DNA of 64,000 nt, from assembly GCA_025201805.1 (NCBI GenBank), contig MU619353.1, positions 39,867-103,866 on the forward strand, in the 5' to 3' direction. The position numbers and the translations under genes are program-made. The stretch comes from Parasitella parasitica. Lineage: Eukaryota; Mucoromycota; Mucoromycetes; Mucorales; Mucoraceae. Under the pieces are notes generated by a model. It was given only the letters and a program-made list of their open reading frames with translations, was not told the DNA's origin and did not search any database. Positions 29,601 through 41,713 of this stretch are shown one piece after another. Numbering within the stretch: the first letter of the stretch is position 1; each line of letters starts with the position of its first letter.

Positions 29601-31030
29601 CATCAGTTTGGTTTCATGTCCAGTGAATACAACCAAACCGTAGATCCAACTTGTGTTCCTCAACTGCGCACCCCTTAGCAATAACATGCTAGGATCCAAC
29701 GGATAATCCTTGGGCTTACCACTTCCCGTTGAATGATTTGCTATGGTTAACGTGCCGTCGTAGTTGTAAAGCCGATTGTTGGGTTGCTCTGATTTTATGA
29801 TGCCAGACATGGTGGATATTTGTGCTGGTGAAGTATGCACAGCTGTCTCTGGTAAAGCTTGTTTGATCTTAAGATTGACTTCGCCGTCCAAATTGCTGGT
29901 TTCAATGTAGCAAAGGCCCTCAGGTTCGGAGCTGCTCAAAAGTATTAAATCTGCAGGAAAGAATTGAGAGTTTTCTACACGGCAAATATCGCCTACTCTG
30001 AGATCTCGCCATGGTTTGTCGATAAATTGTGATCCATCATATATTTTGCAATTGCTTGAATTTAATTCTCGGTCAGATTTGTGAACCCCCTATTATAAAA
30101 CTTTGTTTAGTCGATTTCCATCTCCATGTATATTATATAACTTTACAAAGTCCTCGATAATTTCTTTGATAGCAGTGATGAGCAATACGATGACCAGAGG
30201 CACTAGAGTGGTGTATTTTGATGTAGGTGATATATTCGGAATTTGCTAAACAAGGAAAGGATATCAATACGAGACACTAATTTGCTTAAATTACAACTCT
30301 AAAAGCTCACTTGAATCCCGGAAATGAACAAAAAGAACACATTTGCAGATTTGCTAAATTCCTCGTACAAAAATTTGGGTAGAAATGTGAATAGATTATA
30401 TTTCGCCGTCGACACTGAATTCGACATGAATTTTTGCTGTCTGTTTAGCTCTTTGTTGTTTATGTGGATGATTCGTGGTAGCCCATCTGTCATGCCATTC
30501 CCTCGGCGGAATAGGCCGTTTATTGTGTCTTTCAGACTCTTTCGAGGTGGTTTATTTTGTCTTTCCTTCATGGCTGAGCGTCGAAAATCTAATTGATGTG
30601 AATTCTTTGCTGCATACGTCTCTTTTGCGTCGTTTGCGACAATTGGCTGCTCCAACATTTCAGTCAATTCATCTGCAGGGTACACATGATTGTTGAGCGA
30701 CGAGAATGAGTAATCAGGTATGAAAATTTTGGTGCCATCATGTCCAGGTCGAGTTCCAGCTTCGTTGTTGAGTAGCCCTAAACCTTCCTCAAAATCTTCT
30801 GGCATGGTCCGGCCACCGTCTGAAGAATCTGCTTTCTATACATGTAAGCCTTCGGATTCATGGGCAGCACACATTTCGAATATCGTACCTGTGTCAAAAG
30901 ATCGCATTGTTGTAATGGGCGGTTTTGATTGAAATTGGGTATCCTGGTCTCCTTGAAGTTGTCGCTGTTGATAATAAAACGAAGTGGAAGTGGAGGAAGA
31001 CGGATGCGGATGGTTTGGATCAGCACTCAT
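26604..31030 (-). CDS. DRS2: P4-type phospholipid flippase, Drs2-like
   Basis: Ten exons (30889-31030, 30311-30828, 30147-30245, 29472-30089, 29290-29405, 28105-29236, 27629-28039, 27181-27557, 26907-27122, 26604-26832) join in phase to about 1285 residues, the size of Drs2/ATP8A. Drs2 moves phosphatidylserine to the cytosolic leaflet at the trans-Golgi. Diagnostic pieces are [12 protein letters not shown] with [10 protein letters not shown] and [15 protein letters not shown] before TM1, the phosphorylation site DKTGTLT, the hinge motif [11 protein letters not shown], and ten hydrophobic segments. The C-terminal regulatory tail holds [23 protein letters not shown] and RMYDTTR, the Drs2-type autoinhibitory/PI4P-responsive segment. 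One oddity is that the actuator loop reads NLDGEVNLK where DGET is expected. Confidence 0.96.
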
Positions 31031-31216
31031 ATGTAAAAAGTATTAGTAGTTTGATAAAATATACAGTACAGTACTTCAAGAAGGTAAAAGAATACTGTTT
31101 ATCGGTTGAAATTTCAAGAATATCAATGTAAGGAAGAAAAAAGGCTTTAATTATGATTTATCGAATCCAGGCCCTTAAAAAGTATAGTGATTATATTTAT
31201 ATCTACTGGATACACC

Positions 31217-31247
<31 letters not shown>

Positions 31248-31855
31248 CTGAAGCCTGATTGAGTTGCAATGTCCAGAATCATCTAAATATGTCAATTAAT
31301 ACAAAAAGGCCGGTGCTCGCTTAAAAATGTGTCTTTGGTGCATTGGATGCTCATTGTAATCCACGAATCCTGGTTTTATTCTTCTCATCGTGTCAATGGA
31401 ACCATCATAACGAGATGTTTCTGGCTTTTAATTCTAGAGGAATCCAGAAGCTTTCACAGCTCAGTGAGAGGTATGTCTCCAATGATATTGCCTAAAGTAT
31501 GGAGTTTAACAGCCGTCTAAAGGTAATGAGTTAGTTCATAATCTAGCCTAAAATTTGAGTTTGATGAGCTATACAGGAACTTTTAATACTCCCCAGGAAC
31601 CGCATTTATCAAGATTATATACAGGCCACCAGCATTAATGGAATACCGGAAACTTGTGAAGTCAACTTTATTAAGAATAGGTTATTAGATGAAGCCAGAA
31701 TCTTGGTATATAAGCATGAAAAGCCAAGCTCATCATACGCCTGCTCTGTCAGATCAACATGAAATTCACACAGAAATAAATTTTTTGATTAATTATACTA
31801 ACCAATGATGCAGTAGCTAATTAACAGAATCTTGGCATGGGAGCAGCTTCTCCAG
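31031..31855. other. Spacer upstream of DRS2 with 27-nt A run and flanking inverted 9-mers
   Basis: The region holds an A run at 31217-31243. The 9-mer CAGGCCCTT at 31168-31176 has its exact reverse complement at 31242-31250, so the two arms surround the A tract. No gene was recognised. Confidence 0.6.
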
Positions 31856-32859
31856 TTACATTATTATCACCAACACTAGTAAAATGATGAGTACAATAAT
31901 AAGACAGCATATACAGTAGCCGGATTTTGATTCTATTTTCCACAGTTTATTCAGTACATGATATGTCACATTTTTCCACAACAATACCTTCTTCCTTCTT
32001 CAAAATCGTTGTAACCCTGCGCATTGCATTTTTCAATCTTCCTTCTGAACGATCTACATGATCACCCAAATCGTCCAACAGACTAAATATGGCTTAGTGT
32101 GAACTCTTTTGGACGCTGCTGCTCAAGCTTTTCTATACGTTACATGACTTGGTCGTCGATTTCTCTGTTCATTGTACCTGCAATTTCCTTTAAATTCACC
32201 AGAGTTCCTCCCATTGCTTCTAAATGTTGGTCTTGATTTTGCATAAGCATCTAGCCAAATATTAAATTTCCATGTCAATCTGATCAGACTGGGTAGTACT
32301 CTTACCATTTGCTGTTGCTGTTCATTTTCAATAAATATACTATTATCGTTTTGCCGTGCTGTGTGATATGAACTTGCACCATTTGGTGACTAATGTCGAG
32401 TTAGTATAGCATTCAATTCGTCCATTCATTCCATTCATACCTGACTACTAGACGGTGAGTATTGTTTTTTACTAGGGGGGTTCGCTAACGTATTACGAAT
32501 AGCTTGGATATTGTTGCGAGACGTGGTCAAGAACTTTTTCCGAGCATTCAAATCTTTTGCAGTCAGGTTAAACTGCTGAGGATTTTGCTGCACAGCTTGT
32601 AAAGCCTCCTCCAAGTCTTCTATGTCTTGCTCTATGGCTTCTAAAGTCGAGTTGAGTTCATCGGCTGTCCATAATAGCTCTTGGTTTTGTGGTGAGGAAA
32701 CTGTTTGTTGGATACGCTTCCAAGATTCAAACAAATTTTTTGCATTTACAAGAGCTTCTTCAACTTGACTAGCGCAATGCTTCGTTAGTTGTTTTCATTC
32801 CATGTTTTTTAGTCATCTAAGAAATACCTTTTAACAATAAGAAAAGGGTCTTGGTCCAT
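31856..32859 (-). CDS. TLG1: Qc-SNARE, syntaxin-6/Tlg1-like
   Basis: Six short exons assemble a tail-anchored SNARE of the trans-Golgi/endosome system. The start MDQDPFLIVKR is the 32-nt exon 32828-32859. The N-terminal three-helix domain (SQVEEALVNAKNLFESWKRI, then WTADELNSTLEAIEQDIEDL, NPQQFNLTAKDL and ARKKFLTTSRNNI) matches the syntaxin-6 N-domain pattern. The SNARE helix runs MLMQNQDQHLEAMGG to DDQVILLDDLGDHVDRSE with the zero-layer Gln in DDQ. The last exon (stop at 31856-31858) encodes the single TM segment CICCLIIVLIILLVLVIIM at the very C-terminus. A reading that ignores splicing misses the TM exon completely. Confidence 0.9.
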
Positions 32860-33062
32860 TTTTATTGTACAGTATTTGCATTACACGCGAGAAACATGCT
32901 TGGGTTTTAGCGAATTTGCTCAAATTATAAGTGTGCACTCGAAAACCCCGCTTTAAGAATGTCATGGGAGACCTACAACCCTCTAAATAAAGTTATTGGG
33001 ATGAACATAGGTATTGCTTTGGAGAAATGGATTTTTGATAGATTGGCCTGCTTTGTCCTCTG

Positions 33063-33095
<33 letters not shown>

Positions 33096-33788
33096 TAGTT
33101 GATTTTATACATTCATAAAAAAAAACTCTAGTACAAAGAAGTGTTTGTATAGCGTTATAATCTCAAAGCAAGAACTGCATATGTTTACCAATTGTGTTGA
33201 AAATCGTTTTGACAAAAGAATTGCGCTTCGCTTTGTGAGTAAAGATCCTCGACATAGAATTTTATATTTCACATCAAGTGGCAGCCAGCGACATTAAACT
33301 AACTACAACATAATGTAGGTCAAATGGAAATAAAGTTATTTGATTTATATTTCAAAGCAAAGGATAGTAATTTTATCGTGTCTACCTTTTATGATTTGAA
33401 CTGTCAATACGTGATCACTCTTACAAGTGTAAATGTAATCCCAAGCATTAGTGGCTACACATATACCGTCTAAAATCATGAGTATGTTAAAGGTTTTTTT
33501 TAAAAATTATGTACATGATTGGTATAGGTGACAATATTTGTAACAAACGTTAGAAAATCCTTACGTTAGATCATAGAATATGCTTCCTAGTCGACCATAA
33601 GAGATGGTACAATATGACCTACCTCCAACTACTGTTTTGTGCGGCGACATTCAAAGGTAGTTGCCATGATGATCCGGCAAAAAGGGTGCCGGGTCCTTAT
33701 CGAACCATGCGTCACACAGACAAGACACTCAATACGCCAACAAACCCAAACTTCATTGGAAACTGTACGATTCTATACATCTTATACA
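32860..33788. other. Bidirectional spacer between TLG1 and eIF3a
   Basis: This divergent intergenic region holds the promoters of both genes and a 30-nt A run at 33063-33092. Short frames near 33614-33820 are not supported as genes. Confidence 0.5.
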
Positions 33789-36700
33789 ATGGCACCCTTC
33801 TACGCCGTAAAGTCAGATAACGTTCTCAAAAGAGTCGAAGGTTAGATTAAATTAGATGGATGAACTGAAAATACTAGAATTTAGATGGATTAACATTTCA
33901 AGAATAGAACTTCAATCTGTTGGACAAGATGAAGCGGCTTTACAAGCTCTTCACGATGTAGTGCTCTCCAAACGCTCTCGTAGCAACCCTATCACTGTCA
34001 TGGAGCCTATTATGCTCAAGTACGTTGAGCTCTGCGTGGAGCTCAAGAAGGGCAAGATGGTTAAGGAAGGTCTACACCAATACCGAAATATTGCACAAAA
34101 TACCAGCGTCAACTCTATCGAAATTATTATCAACAAGATGCTTTCTCTTGCTGAAGAAAAAGTTGCTGAAGCTCGTGCCAAAGCTGATAAAATTGCAGTT
34201 GACGTTGATGATTTAGAAGCATCCGAAACTCCCGAATCCATCATGTTAAGCACTGTTTCTGGCGACCAGAGCAAGGACAGAACTGATCGAGCCGTTGTGA
34301 CCCCATGGCTCAAGTTTTTGTGGGAAGCTTATCGCACCGTTCTCGACATTATGAGAAACAATTCTCGTTTAGAAACCCTCTATAACGCTGTTACTCTCAA
34401 AGCATTCCAATTCTGTTTGACCTACGACCGCAAGACTGAATTCCGTCGACTTTGTGAAATTCTTCGTAACCATTTCTTGAACGTTGCAAAATATTCTCAC
34501 CAGCCTCATGCCGTCAACTTGAATGATCCCGAGACTCTCCAAGCTTACTTGGAATCTCGTTTTGCTCAGTTAAATGCTGCTGCTGAATTGGAACTATGGC
34601 AAGAAGCTTTCAAGTCTGTTGAAGACATTCACACCTTATTGACCACTTCCAAGCGTCCTCCCAAGCCTGTTATGATGGCCAACTACTATGAAAAACTTAC
34701 CAAGATCTTCATGGTTTCTGACGACTATTTGTTCCACTCTGCTGCTTGGAACAGATTCTCTGCAATTGAGCGTGTCGTGAACAAGAACTTGACCGATGAC
34801 CAACAATCTCGCATGGCATCTATTGTTTTGTTATCTGCTCTAGCCATTCCTATAATCACCACAACCAAAACTCGCCCTGGATACGTTGAAGCTGATGAAT
34901 ACCGTGTTCAAAAGCTGAACCGCCTGTCTCTGCTTATGGGCCTGAGTGCTCATCCCACGCGCACCGGTCTGTTAAAGGAAGCTCTCAACAAGAACATCTT
35001 GTCCCGTGTTCGCCCTGAGATCCGTGATCTTTACAACATCCTCGAAGTCCAATTCCACCCCTTATCCATTTGCAAAAAGATCAACCCTATCGTCACCAAG
35101 ATTTCTGAAGATCGTGATTTAGCAAAGTATGTTCGTCCTCTTCATCAAGTCATCTTGACCCGTCTTTTGCAACAACTTTCTCAAGTCTACACCACTGTCA
35201 AGCTCGACTTTGTGTTGAACCTTGCTTCTTTCCCTGCCCCTTTCAATTACGATGCTGCTACCATTGAAAAGTTCATCATGAACGGCTGTAAGCGTGGAGA
35301 ACTCAGTATTCGCATTGATCATGCTTCTCAAAGTCTCATTTTCGAGACGGATCTTTTTGCTCCTCCCAAGGATACTGTTACTGAAGGTATCCAGTTGCAA
35401 TCTTCCCCTGCTGACTTGATGCGCACACAATTGTCTCGTCTTGGTGTCAGCTTGCATGCAGTTGTTCAAATGATCGATCCATCCGTCAAGGAAAGTGCCG
35501 TCAAGGCCAAACAAGAAGTTGTCCAACGTGCTTTAGCTGGTGCAGAACAAGAACACAAGCAAGCTTTGGCTCGTAAGGTGATCATTGAACGTCGCAAGGA
35601 AGTTATTGAAACTGAAAATGCTCGCAAAGAGAAGCAAGCTGCACAAGAAAAGGCTGCCATTGCTGCCAAGAAAGCTGAAATCGAGAAGAAGCGTGTTGAA
35701 GAAGAAGTCAAGCGCCGTGAAGAAGAGCGTCTTAAGCGCATCCAAGATGAAATTCAGCGTGATCAAGCTAAGCGTATTGCTGAGGAAATCAGTAGCAAGA
35801 CTGGTTTGCAATTGAAGCCTGAGGAAATTGAACAATCTGATGTGAAGACCTTATTAGACCTGAAGGTATCTCGACTTCAAACTGAGCAAAAGGAATTAAG
35901 TGATCGTCTTAAGCAAATCAGCAAACGTATTGACCATACTGAACGTGCCTACCGAAAGGAAGAAATTCCTCTTTTGGAGAAGGATTATGAACAACAACAA
36001 AAGACTGATAAAGCATTCTATGAAGCATCTCGTAAGGCTGAATTAGCGGCTTCCAGGGCCAAGTTTGAGGAGAGCATGAAGCTCAAGAAACGTTTCTCTC
36101 GAATTATTGTTGATTTTAGAACCTACAAGTCTAGGGTTGAAGCTGCCCGTAAAGAAGCGACTGATGCCAAGCGCAAGATTGCCAATGAAGCTATCGAAAA
36201 GATGAAACAAGAAAGAATTGCTGCTTGGCGCGAAAAGAAGGCTGAAGCGGATGAACTTTGTAGACAAGAAGAAGCTGAGAAAGCTCGTCGTGAACAAGAA
36301 GAACGCGAAGCTGCTGAAGCTGCCGAACGTGCGCGTATCGAAAAAGAAGCTAAGCTTGCCAAGGAGAAGGAGGCCTATGCCAAAGAGAAAGAGAAACTTG
36401 ATGCAATTGCCAGGAAGCAGCGTGAACGTGAAGAGGAAATCGAGCGCAAGGCTTCTCTAGCAAAGTCTAATCCTTCTCCTGCGAAGGGTGTCTATGTTCC
36501 CCCAGCTGCTCGTAATGCGGAAACTGGTGGATGGAGATCTCGTGAGGCTGGTCGTTCAGCTTCGTCTTCATCCTTTGACCGTTCTGATAACGGTGAATGG
36601 CGTAACGTCACCCGTGGCAGTAACAATGATCGTTACTCTCGTGATTCTGATCGTCGTGAAGGTAGTTTTGGTCGTAATTTCGGTGATCGCAGTTCTGGTG

Positions 36701-36828
36701 GAGATCGTGAACGTCATGAAGGCAGTGGCTTCGGTGGTAACCGTCGTGAAGGTAACCGTGATGAACGCCCTCGTGGTGGTTATAAAGGTGCTTCTGCTGG
36801 ATCTCGCGATGTTGAGAGATCATGGTAA
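33789..36828 (+). CDS. TIF32: Translation initiation factor eIF3 subunit A
   Basis: This is the scaffold subunit of eIF3, which binds the 40S subunit. The true start is the ATG at 33789: a 52-nt exon encodes MAPFYAVKSDNVLKRVE, and an intron (33841-33907) joins it to ELQSVGQDEAALQALHD. This matches the eIF3a N-terminus (MAP...N..KR..EL...G....AL..L). The long uninterrupted frame that begins at 33856 starts inside this intron, so its first 17 codons are not coding. A PCI-containing helical half (to about residue 530) is followed by a long charged coiled-coil (EKKRVEEEVKRREEERLKRI and similar) and an Arg/Gly/Asp/Ser-rich tail (DRSDNGEWRN, RGGYKG). It is about 990 residues, a normal fungal length. 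Confidence 0.96.
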
Positions 36829-38000
36829 TTTATATCTTATGTCTTTGAAAAGAAGATACATTCTATTTTGCTCTTTTCTGTTATAATTTGGTGAATCTTG
36901 CTTTTTAATAAATCGACTCTATTGCGTTTTCTACTAATTCTCACATGAAAATCTCAATGTCTCTCAGTTGATATGATTTTATGCGTACAAAGTATTGGCA
37001 ATGCATATTAATGGCACTATTTTTAATTTACGAACCCTTTTAAGGGTCAAATGTTGATGCGGCGTTTTAGTCCTGCGCTGATTGATTCCGAGAGAGCTCT
37101 ACGGACCCAAGAATTGAAATCTCGAGCAACGTTACGTCAATGTACAGAGGCTTTAGCTTTGAGTGAATAATCCTCAAGATCGATACAAACATAACGAGTT
37201 AATGGAAGGTGATTAAAGCTTCTACGGAAAGTGTTTCTAGTGACGGATTTATACCATAATTGTAAGCATGAATATGTAAATACACAACAATGAAATGAAG
37301 GCACTGTATAAAGATATCAAAATTTGTCATACATGCAACAATGATATGTTTATCACTTCAATTTCCCCACCCCCTTCAAAGTATATTTTCACTTTAACAA
37401 TCATACACAGGTGTATTCCAGTGTCAATTATTATAAATATAAAAAGAAGGTATTACCAAATAATTGTTCCTTTCGCTATCACAGTTTGTTTGTATACGTA
37501 TATTGCTGTCTAGTTCAGAAACCAATTCACAACAAGAAGAAATATTGACCTAGCCCCTTGAAAAACCCATAATTTTAAAAAAGTTTCTTGACATTGGTCC
37601 CTCCTTTGCAGTTGATTCACCCCTGAAAGAAAACCATCCGGTACTGATTCTAGATTGTATCAAACACATTTACTGGACTAATCACATGTAACAAGCACTT
37701 TTCGAATAGCTTAGATTCAGAATTGCAATCTGATGTTCTTTCATGATTCGATTAGGATTGACCATCTAAAGTTCTCCTAAAATGAATTCCCCTTTCGTCC
37801 AATCTTTTCAATGGCTTTGTGATTTGAACCCCCCCCCACCTCCTCAACATTCCCAATTCAATCAAACCGAATAATTCGTATTATAGATCGCTTAAAAATC
37901 TTTATTTAAAGCAATATCATTCTTTTCCTTCCTTCCTTCCTCCCTTTCTCTCTCTCTATCTTTCTCTTTACCATCAAAAAATTGACACTTATACATCAGC
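36829..38000. other. Spacer between eIF3a and the homeobox gene
   Basis: No gene was recognised. The last 80 bases before the homeobox ATG form a strong pyrimidine tract (CCTTCCTT-type and CTCTCT repeats, about 37925-37970), which is a common core-promoter feature of fungal genes. A run of nine C sits near 37830. Confidence 0.6.
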
Positions 38001-39139
38001 ATGTTTTACAATGAGCCGTTAACTGATTGGAATCCTACGGAAACGAATCCGAATCAAGATCAAGACAACAGCAGTAGAGACAACAGCAGCAGAGACAACG
38101 TAAACAACAACAGCAACAATTTTACAGCAAATTTTTACAATCCTTTTGAGGTTAAACACAGAAAACGTACTTCTCGTGCACAATTCAAAGTACTTGAAAA
38201 GCATTTCAATAAAGATCCAAAACCGAAGGGCAGTGTCAGACAAGCATTAGCCAAAAATTTAGGAATGACACCTAGAGGTATTCAAATATGGTTCCAAAAC
38301 CGAAGAGCCAAACAAAAGAATGTAGTGAAGGCTGAGAAGGATTTAGGTCTGTCTATTCCACAACAGCAACAACGAGAACAACGTCAGCCAAATTCGCAAG
38401 ACATACTATTCGAGCTACCTACTTTCAATATGCTTCATAGCAGATCACAATCTTCATCAACGTCATCTACAAACAAGCCATGGATGAGCGATAACTCGAC
38501 GGTGAATGACGAAGAAGAAGAGTTTTCCACACTCAATACACCACCAAACAATCAATCCTCGCAATTTCTTTTGGAGCTTGCTTACGAACAACAAGAAAAT
38601 TGTGATGGCACTATGGTGCCCTTCATTAATCACCAGACAGTTGCTGCAGAGATAAAACCTGAATGTAATACTACCTCTAATTCTGGTTCCATTGCTGCTT
38701 TAAATGGTGTTACTGCTGATGGCCCTTATGGTGGTGATGCTGGTGTTAATTTGAATGCATGGCCCGAAAATTACGATGCTCAGCCATGTTTGCCAATGAC
38801 AAGCACTAATGGTATGATAAGTCATGAATTCGCCATGAGATCCTTGCCTATCAACGGGGTCACTTGTTGGGTCCAGTCCAGGCAGCCATCTAACGACTAT
38901 TTATTAGATAGTTTGTTTCATGCCAATTGTAGTGAATGTATCAATAAAAGAAGCTTTTGTTCAGCTAGCCAAGATGAGACCTACAGGGTAGGACAACAGG
39001 TAATATAATCTTTTACTGTCATATTACACATTGACTAAAAATCGTTTTTTGAAAATAGTTTGTGCGTCTTTTTTCGGATCCATTATCCGAGCTTCAACTG
39101 ATGAACTCCTTTAACAATTACTCAGCAATGAGAATGTAA
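38001..39139 (+). CDS. Homeodomain transcription factor
   Basis: Two exons (38001-38999 and 39059-39139) encode 359 residues. The homeodomain lies at residues about 51-112 (KHRKRTSRAQFKVLEKHFNK to the recognition helix IQIWFQNRRAKQKN). It is a typical 60-residue type and not TALE. The flanks are Asn/Gln/Ser-rich and acidic, as in activators. The layout recalls fungal Pho2/Phx1-type factors, but targets cannot be predicted. The second exon adds only 26 residues (FVRLFSDPLSELQLMNSF...), and the donor is CAG followed by GTAATA. The pyrimidine-rich tract just upstream may be its promoter. Confidence 0.93.
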
Positions 39140-39800
39140 AAGACCACACTATGAATTATATGCCCCCTTTCTGCTACTTTCTGACAATATGCCACTTCCT
39201 ATGAATCTCCTTATGTTCGAAGCTTTCTTTATATGCCCTTTCAAATAACCCGGCCGGGTCACTTCTTTGGTATCGTCTTCGAGATTCTCAATTTTACTGA
39301 GTTTTCTGTTAGTTACTTCTTTCGTTCTCCTTTATCTATTTATTCCAATCTCTAGTTATTTTCAAGATTTTATATGTACATATTGTGCAAGTATATATAT
39401 ATGCATATACTTTATATCCCCATTTTATTTGATTCTCTTAATATATTTTACTGGGTAAAGCCACAGTGTTGTAATGAATTGTAACATGACGTATTGAAAT
39501 GTCAAAAGAAGGGTGCAGATGCATTTACAGCTTGTAAACTAAGAAAACTATACTGCCGAGAAATATTCTCCTCTTACCTCTTACCCCTTTTCCTTGCCTT
39601 CTTACATCTAAATGAAACCAAGTTTAAATTAATACGTATCTACGAGTTTCTGTTTAATATTGAACTGACTTCAATTTTCATGCGATTGATCGTTGGTGGC
39701 ACAACACCAAATTTCGATTCACTCACTAAAATCAAGAGCTGCTTACGGGGCTCAAGCAAACATCTCTCTCATTTTTGTTTTTCTTTCCTTCAAACGTTTT
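39140..39800. other. Spacer downstream of the homeobox gene
   Basis: AT-rich spacer with a short TATATA run near 39394. No gene is supported. Confidence 0.5.
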
Positions 39801-39804
39801 TACA

Positions 39805-40815
39805 AAGAAAGAAATCAGATGGATACCGCTTGAATCTAATCCTGATGTAAGTGATAAAAGCAGTACTCGACTTGTTTAACACGTTTCAATAAAGATATTG
39901 AACAAGGTAAATGCCGTACATCATGTGCCATGATACCTCTCTAGACTTTTGCTCTATAAGACTATCCATGATCATGGTGTTAGTCGCGAGTGGCAATTTG
40001 TAGAATTACATGGGAGCAATAAATAATTGTATAAGAATTTTATCCATTAACACAATATAGGCTTTGACGAAGATGCATCGGCCTTGATCCCAAGGCCTAC
40101 CGCAGCAATCATATTCCTGTTTCCAGGCACTCCAACATATGATAATTTCCGGAAGAAAGATGAAGCTTTCCTCGAACTTCATAAACAGAAAATGAGCGAA
40201 AAGGTTGTTCATTTCAAGCAAATAATTAGAAATGCATGTGATATGATGGCATTATTGCATTGCCTGTCAAATAATAGCCATCTCAATGGTTTTGAGTTAT
40301 CTTTAAAAATACATTGTTGCCAATGTTACTGATTACAAATATAGGAGATGGATTGTTCAAACGTATTTTTGATGCAACTCGCGAAATGACTTCTGATGAC
40401 CGAGGAGAATACTTTTAGTCATGCGCTGAGCTGGCAAGTGTACATCATGTTAGTGCTTGCTCAGGCCAAAGCCATGTGAGATTTAATTTGAAATTCATAC
40501 CAATGTTCTAGAACTAAAATTTTCGTATTGTTATGTCAAATAGACGCCTGATATTGCTGATCCTTGTACAAATCATTAAATCAGTTTTTTTGAGGTAGAT
40601 GGTGATATTTACGAATTGGATGGTGGTAGACCTTCTCCCATTAGCCATGGAAAATGCCAGGATTTTGTACAAGTATGAATATTGTAATAGCTCTGAATGA
40701 CAATGAGCTCATCTTATGAGAATAGGGTACTGTTACAATTATGAGAAAATTCGTCGCAAGGGACTTCAACAATAACCAGTTTAGTGCGATTGCGCCTGTC
40801 AAACCTAAGAAATAA
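39805..40815 (+). pseudogene. Decayed ubiquitin carboxyl-terminal hydrolase (UCHL3/YUH1 type)
   Basis: Homologous blocks occur in the right order and strand with intron relics between them. They are RWIPLESNPD then a GTAAGT donor (39827-39846), GVSREWQFVELHG (about 39980-40012), FDEDASALIPRPTAAIIFLF, the active-site block FKQIIRNACDMMALLH with the catalytic Cys, FKRIFDATREMTSDDRGEYF, FEVDGDIYELDGGRPSPISH and the end FVARDFNNNQFSAIAPVKPKK with TAA at 40813-40815. Disabling changes are no ATG at the start, a GG at 40013-40014 where the donor GT should be, an in-frame TAG at 40416-40418 and an in-frame TAA at 40577-40579 next to the expected catalytic His region. UCHL3 releases ubiquitin or Nedd8 from small C-terminal adducts. 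Confidence 0.85.
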
Positions 40816-41713
40816 ATTTCCTAATATGATAGCGTCCGTAGACATTTCAAAGATGCTTCAGTTTCAGTAAATTTCGATCTTTTATCATGTATACTTCAAG
40901 AATTGAGGGCCGAGACACATACGATGCTTATTTTGACTTTTACGTTTTACTAACAATAAAATTTGTCATATCCATTATATACCTTACCTATAACCAAAAG
41001 CTATTTAATAGTTTTAATATGTTTATTATCTCGTAAGGAGATGCTAAGTTATTCAAGCAAGTCCACTTGTCATTTCGTCTAATTTTGCTTTCGCCAACGC
41101 TCCTCATATCCACTATTTGTGTGCCTGCATCCCAAAATATATGAGCAAGCTTGCTTGATTGAATTCCACGAGTTTAGCCATTTTTATGATTTGCAAAAAA
41201 AAAAAATGCTTTGGAGGACATTTAAACCATGCGATCTAACACTTTAAAAAACTTGATGTCAATCCAGCCCTTGGTAATTGATATGTTTGAAAACACGTTT
41301 CCTTGACATTAGATATGATAGATTAAATAAAATAAGAGCAGCATAAGCGAATAATCTCAGTGATGTGTCAATTTCCGAACCGGAAGACAAACTCAAGTAA
41401 ATTCAATCCTGAATACAATCCACGATCATACCCCAATGGATCATATTCCCCTATCAAAAGTTGTGCAAAAACAGTTTTATTTTTCATTATTTATCATAAA
41501 TATCAGATATTTGCTCATAGCTTTTGCTAAAATGACCGTAGAACCGCGATCTAAGTTGGAAAACTTAGCGTTGACTTGGCCCTATCTGGCAAAAATTAGA
41601 TGTTGCTTTGATCTGAGATGCGCAAGATGCCACTAAAAATGAAGTTTTAGTTGTAATAGCAATCGCAGGTGTGTATACAGTCATGTGAAAAGGAAAACAA
41701 ATACAATATTTTA
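40816..41713. other. Spacer
   Basis: No coding sequence was recognised in this AT-rich segment between the UCH relic and CHMP7. Confidence 0.5.

Noticed and set aside
34000-36830. Several long frames antisense to eIF3a.
   Set aside because: They are shadows of the strongly codon-biased eIF3a coding sequence; their leucine/serine-rich translations are typical of antisense frames.
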